From: Deltaproteobacteria bacterium
GTDB lineage: Bacteria > Desulfobacterota > DSM-4660 > Desulfatiglandales > HGW-15
NCBI GenBank assembly: GCA_016926135.1
Contig: JAFGPH010000544.1
Coordinates: 1-10,346 of the forward strand
Direction: 5' to 3'
DNA: 10,346 nt
The position numbers were made by a program, and so were the translations under genes. Numbering within the stretch: the first letter of the stretch is position 1; every line of letters starts with the position of its first letter. Shown here in pieces: positions 6,050-10,346 of this stretch. The notes below the pieces were generated by a model. That model was not told where the DNA came from, made no database searches, and saw nothing but the letters and a program-made list of their open reading frames with translations.

Positions 6050-6067
6050 GAGAAAAAATCCATGGAA

Positions 6068-7684
6068 TCAACCCAGCAGGCTTTCGAAGAAGTCGTTTCC
6101 CTTGTCATCGGTGATGATAAAGGCGGGGAAATCCTTTACGGTGAGGAGAAAGATCGCCTCCATCCCCAGTTCAGGGTACTCCAGGGTTTCCATGTGGGTA
6201 ATGCATTCCTTTCCCAATCGGGCAGCCGCTCCGCCGATGGAGCCCAGATAGAATCCACCGTGCTTTCTGCAGGAATCCTTTACCATAGGCGAACGGTTGC
6301 CTTTGGCGAGCATGACCAGGGAACCTCCCCTCTGCTGGAACAGAGGAACGTAGGTGTCCATGCGGCCGGCCGTGGTGGGGCCGAATGAGCCTGCGGCATA
6401 TCCTTGAGGCGTCTTGGCCGGACCGGCATAGTAGATGATGTGTTCTTTGAAATAGCCTGGAAGATCCTCCCCCCGGTCGATTCGTTCTTTCAGCTTGGCA
6501 TGCGCGATGTCCCTGGCCACCACGATCCTTCCATTCAGGCTGAGGCGGGTGGACACGGGATGGCGGCTGAGGGCCTCACGGATTTCCTTCATCGGTCTGT
6601 CCAGGTCTATCCTCACCTCACCCCCCTGATCGGACCAAGGCGGCTCAGGCAGGAACCTGGCGGGTTGCGCCTCCAGCTTTTCCAGAAAGATGCCCTCTCC
6701 GGTGATCTTCCCCTTGATGTTCCGGTCCGCGCTGCAGCTCACCCCCACCCCGATCGGGCAGGATGCACCGTGCCGGGGGAGGCGGATGACCTTCACATCG
6801 AGGCAGAAGTACTTGCCGCCGAACTGGGCGCCGATGCCGAGGTCCCGGGATGCCTTCAGGAGGTTTTCCTCCAGGTCCGGGACCCTGAATGCATGCCCCC
6901 GGGAATTGCCCTCTGCGGGGAGGTGATCCAGGTACCCCGCAGTGGCAAGCTTCAAGGTCTTCAGGTTGGTCTCCACCGACGTACCCCCTACCACAAAGGC
7001 CAGGTGATAGGGAGGGCATGCGGCGGTACCCAGGGTCTTCATCTTCGCGATGAGGAAGGGGGTCAGAATGTCGGGATGGAGGACCGCCTTGGTTTCCTGA
7101 AAGAGGAAGGTCTTGTTGGCCGAACCTCCTCCCTTGGCGATGAAAAGAAAACTGTAGGAGTTCCCTTCTGTTGCATACAGATCGATCTGGGCCGGCAGGT
7201 TACACCCCGTGTTCACCTCTTCGTACATGGAAAGGGGCGCATTCTGGGAGTAGCGGAGGTAGTTTTCCGTGTAGGCATGAAAAATCCCCCTGGAAAGGGC
7301 TTCCTCATCGGAATACCCGGTCCAGATCTGCTGTCCCTTTTTGCCAATGATGATCGCCGTCCCGGTGTCCTGACACATGGGAAAGATCCCCTCAGCAGCG
7401 ATAACGGCATTCTTCAATAACTCCAGGGCCACAACCCTGTCGTTCGGAGACGCCTCGGGGTCGTCCAGGATATGCCTCAACCGGGCCAGGTGGGCGGGTC
7501 GCAAGAGGTGTGCTACGTCCTTGAAGGCAGCCTCTGCCAGAAGGCTCAGGCCGTCGGGGGAAACCCTGATGACGTCTTTCCCCTCGAAGGAGACTCTGGA
7601 AACGTAATCCTTTGTCAGCAGGCGATACTCGGTGGCATCGGCGGACAATGGGAAAGGGTCCTGGTACAGGAATTGCGGTTTCAT
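6068..7684 (-). CDS. fumA: Fumarate hydratase class I, single-chain FumA type ([4Fe-4S])
   Basis: This enzyme reversibly hydrates fumarate to L-malate using an oxygen-labile [4Fe-4S] cluster. The 538-residue product (start at 7684) closely resembles E. coli FumA along its full length, e.g. FLYQDPFPL near the N-terminus, [69 protein letters not shown] and [15 protein letters not shown]. The presumed cluster ligands are Cys104, Cys223 and Cys317 (in GVSCSADR); their 119- and 94-residue spacings match the family. An in-frame GTG at 7711 overlaps the PFOR stop as GTGA and would add nine residues. The ATG at 7684 is preferred because GGAGGG lies 11 nt upstream and its product aligns with the FumA N-terminus. 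It follows por on the same transcript, linking pyruvate/acetyl-CoA to C4 metabolism. Confidence 0.95.
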   Translation of the reverse strand: MKPQFLYQDPFPLSADATEYRLLTKDYVSRVSFEGKDVIRVSPDGLSLLAEAAFKDVAHLLRPAHLARLRHILDDPEASPNDRVVALELLKNAVIAAEGIFPMCQDTGTAIIIGKKGQQIWTGYSDEEALSRGIFHAYTENYLRYSQNAPLSMYEEVNTGCNLPAQIDLYATEGNSYSFLFIAKGGGSANKTFLFQETKAVLHPDILTPFLIAKMKTLGTAACPPYHLAFVVGGTSVETNLKTLKLATAGYLDHLPAEGNSRGHAFRVPDLEENLLKASRDLGIGAQFGGKYFCLDVKVIRLPRHGASCPIGVGVSCSADRNIKGKITGEGIFLEKLEAQPARFLPEPPWSDQGGEVRIDLDRPMKEIREALSRHPVSTRLSLNGRIVVARDIAHAKLKERIDRGEDLPGYFKEHIIYYAGPAKTPQGYAAGSFGPTTAGRMDTYVPLFQQRGGSLVMLAKGNRSPMVKDSCRKHGGFYLGSIGGAAARLGKECITHMETLEYPELGMEAIFLLTVKDFPAFIITDDKGNDFFESLLG

Positions 7685-7707
7685 CGGATCATCATCCCTC
7701 CGGACGT

Positions 7708-10346
<2,639 letters not shown>

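Noticed and set aside
6060..6067. TCCATGGA palindrome followed by a T-run just after the fumarase stop, as a terminator.
   Set aside because: The palindrome has no loop, so it cannot form a stable hairpin; the T-run alone is not evidence of termination.
5337..6251. A 304-codon plus-strand frame crossing from the flavoenzyme gene into the fumarase gene.
   Set aside because: It overlaps two well-identified minus-strand genes and the promoter gap between them, with no recognisable domain.

Overview
The window (about 10.3 kb, fairly GC-rich) looks like part of the chromosome of a strictly anaerobic bacterium, most likely a Desulfobacterota (deltaproteobacterial) relative of sulfate-reducing or syntrophic lineages. 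This rests on gene content only: a pyruvate:ferredoxin oxidoreductase, an oxygen-sensitive class I [4Fe-4S] fumarase, a flavin/[4Fe-4S] enoate-reductase-type enzyme and a TRAP uptake system with a TatT lipoprotein. No rRNA, tRNA, CRISPR array, transposase or phage gene is visible.

Layout. (1) 1-2689, minus strand, transcribed right to left: an exported TPR-like protein (1532-2689), a TatT-family lipoprotein (656-1525, 6 nt after the previous stop) and a DctP-type TRAP substrate-binding protein (1-556, cut by the window edge). This is the periplasmic half of a TPR-associated TRAP transporter; the membrane permease genes should lie beyond position 1. A strong hairpin (583-615) sits between tatT and dctP. 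(2) 2690-3031: a divergent intergenic region with candidate promoters in both directions and several short palindromes. (3) 3032-3919, plus strand: a single rmlD-type dTDP-4-dehydrorhamnose reductase, the only plus-strand gene. (4) 3920-4028: a short convergent gap containing the second copy of a 24-nt repeat whose first copy is at 632-655. (5) 4029-5948, minus: an Old-Yellow-Enzyme/FadH-like iron-sulfur flavoenzyme. (6) 6068-10346, minus: pyruvate:ferredoxin oxidoreductase (cut at its N-terminus by the window edge), followed without a gap by a FumA-type fumarase. The two are almost certainly co-transcribed and translationally coupled.

How they fit together. PFOR interconverts pyruvate and acetyl-CoA with reduced ferredoxin, and fumarase connects malate and fumarate, so the right-hand pair serves central anaerobic carbon flow. 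The flavoenzyme probably reduces an unsaturated acid or CoA ester, but it lacks a residue expected of true 2,4-dienoyl-CoA reductase. The left-hand cluster imports an unknown solute, commonly an organic acid or other small hydrophobic ligand in this transporter type. No clearly novel defence or mobile system is present. The most interesting items are the exported TPR protein paired with TatT, the strand-biased intercistronic hairpin, the shared 24-nt repeat and the atypical active site of the FadH-like protein.
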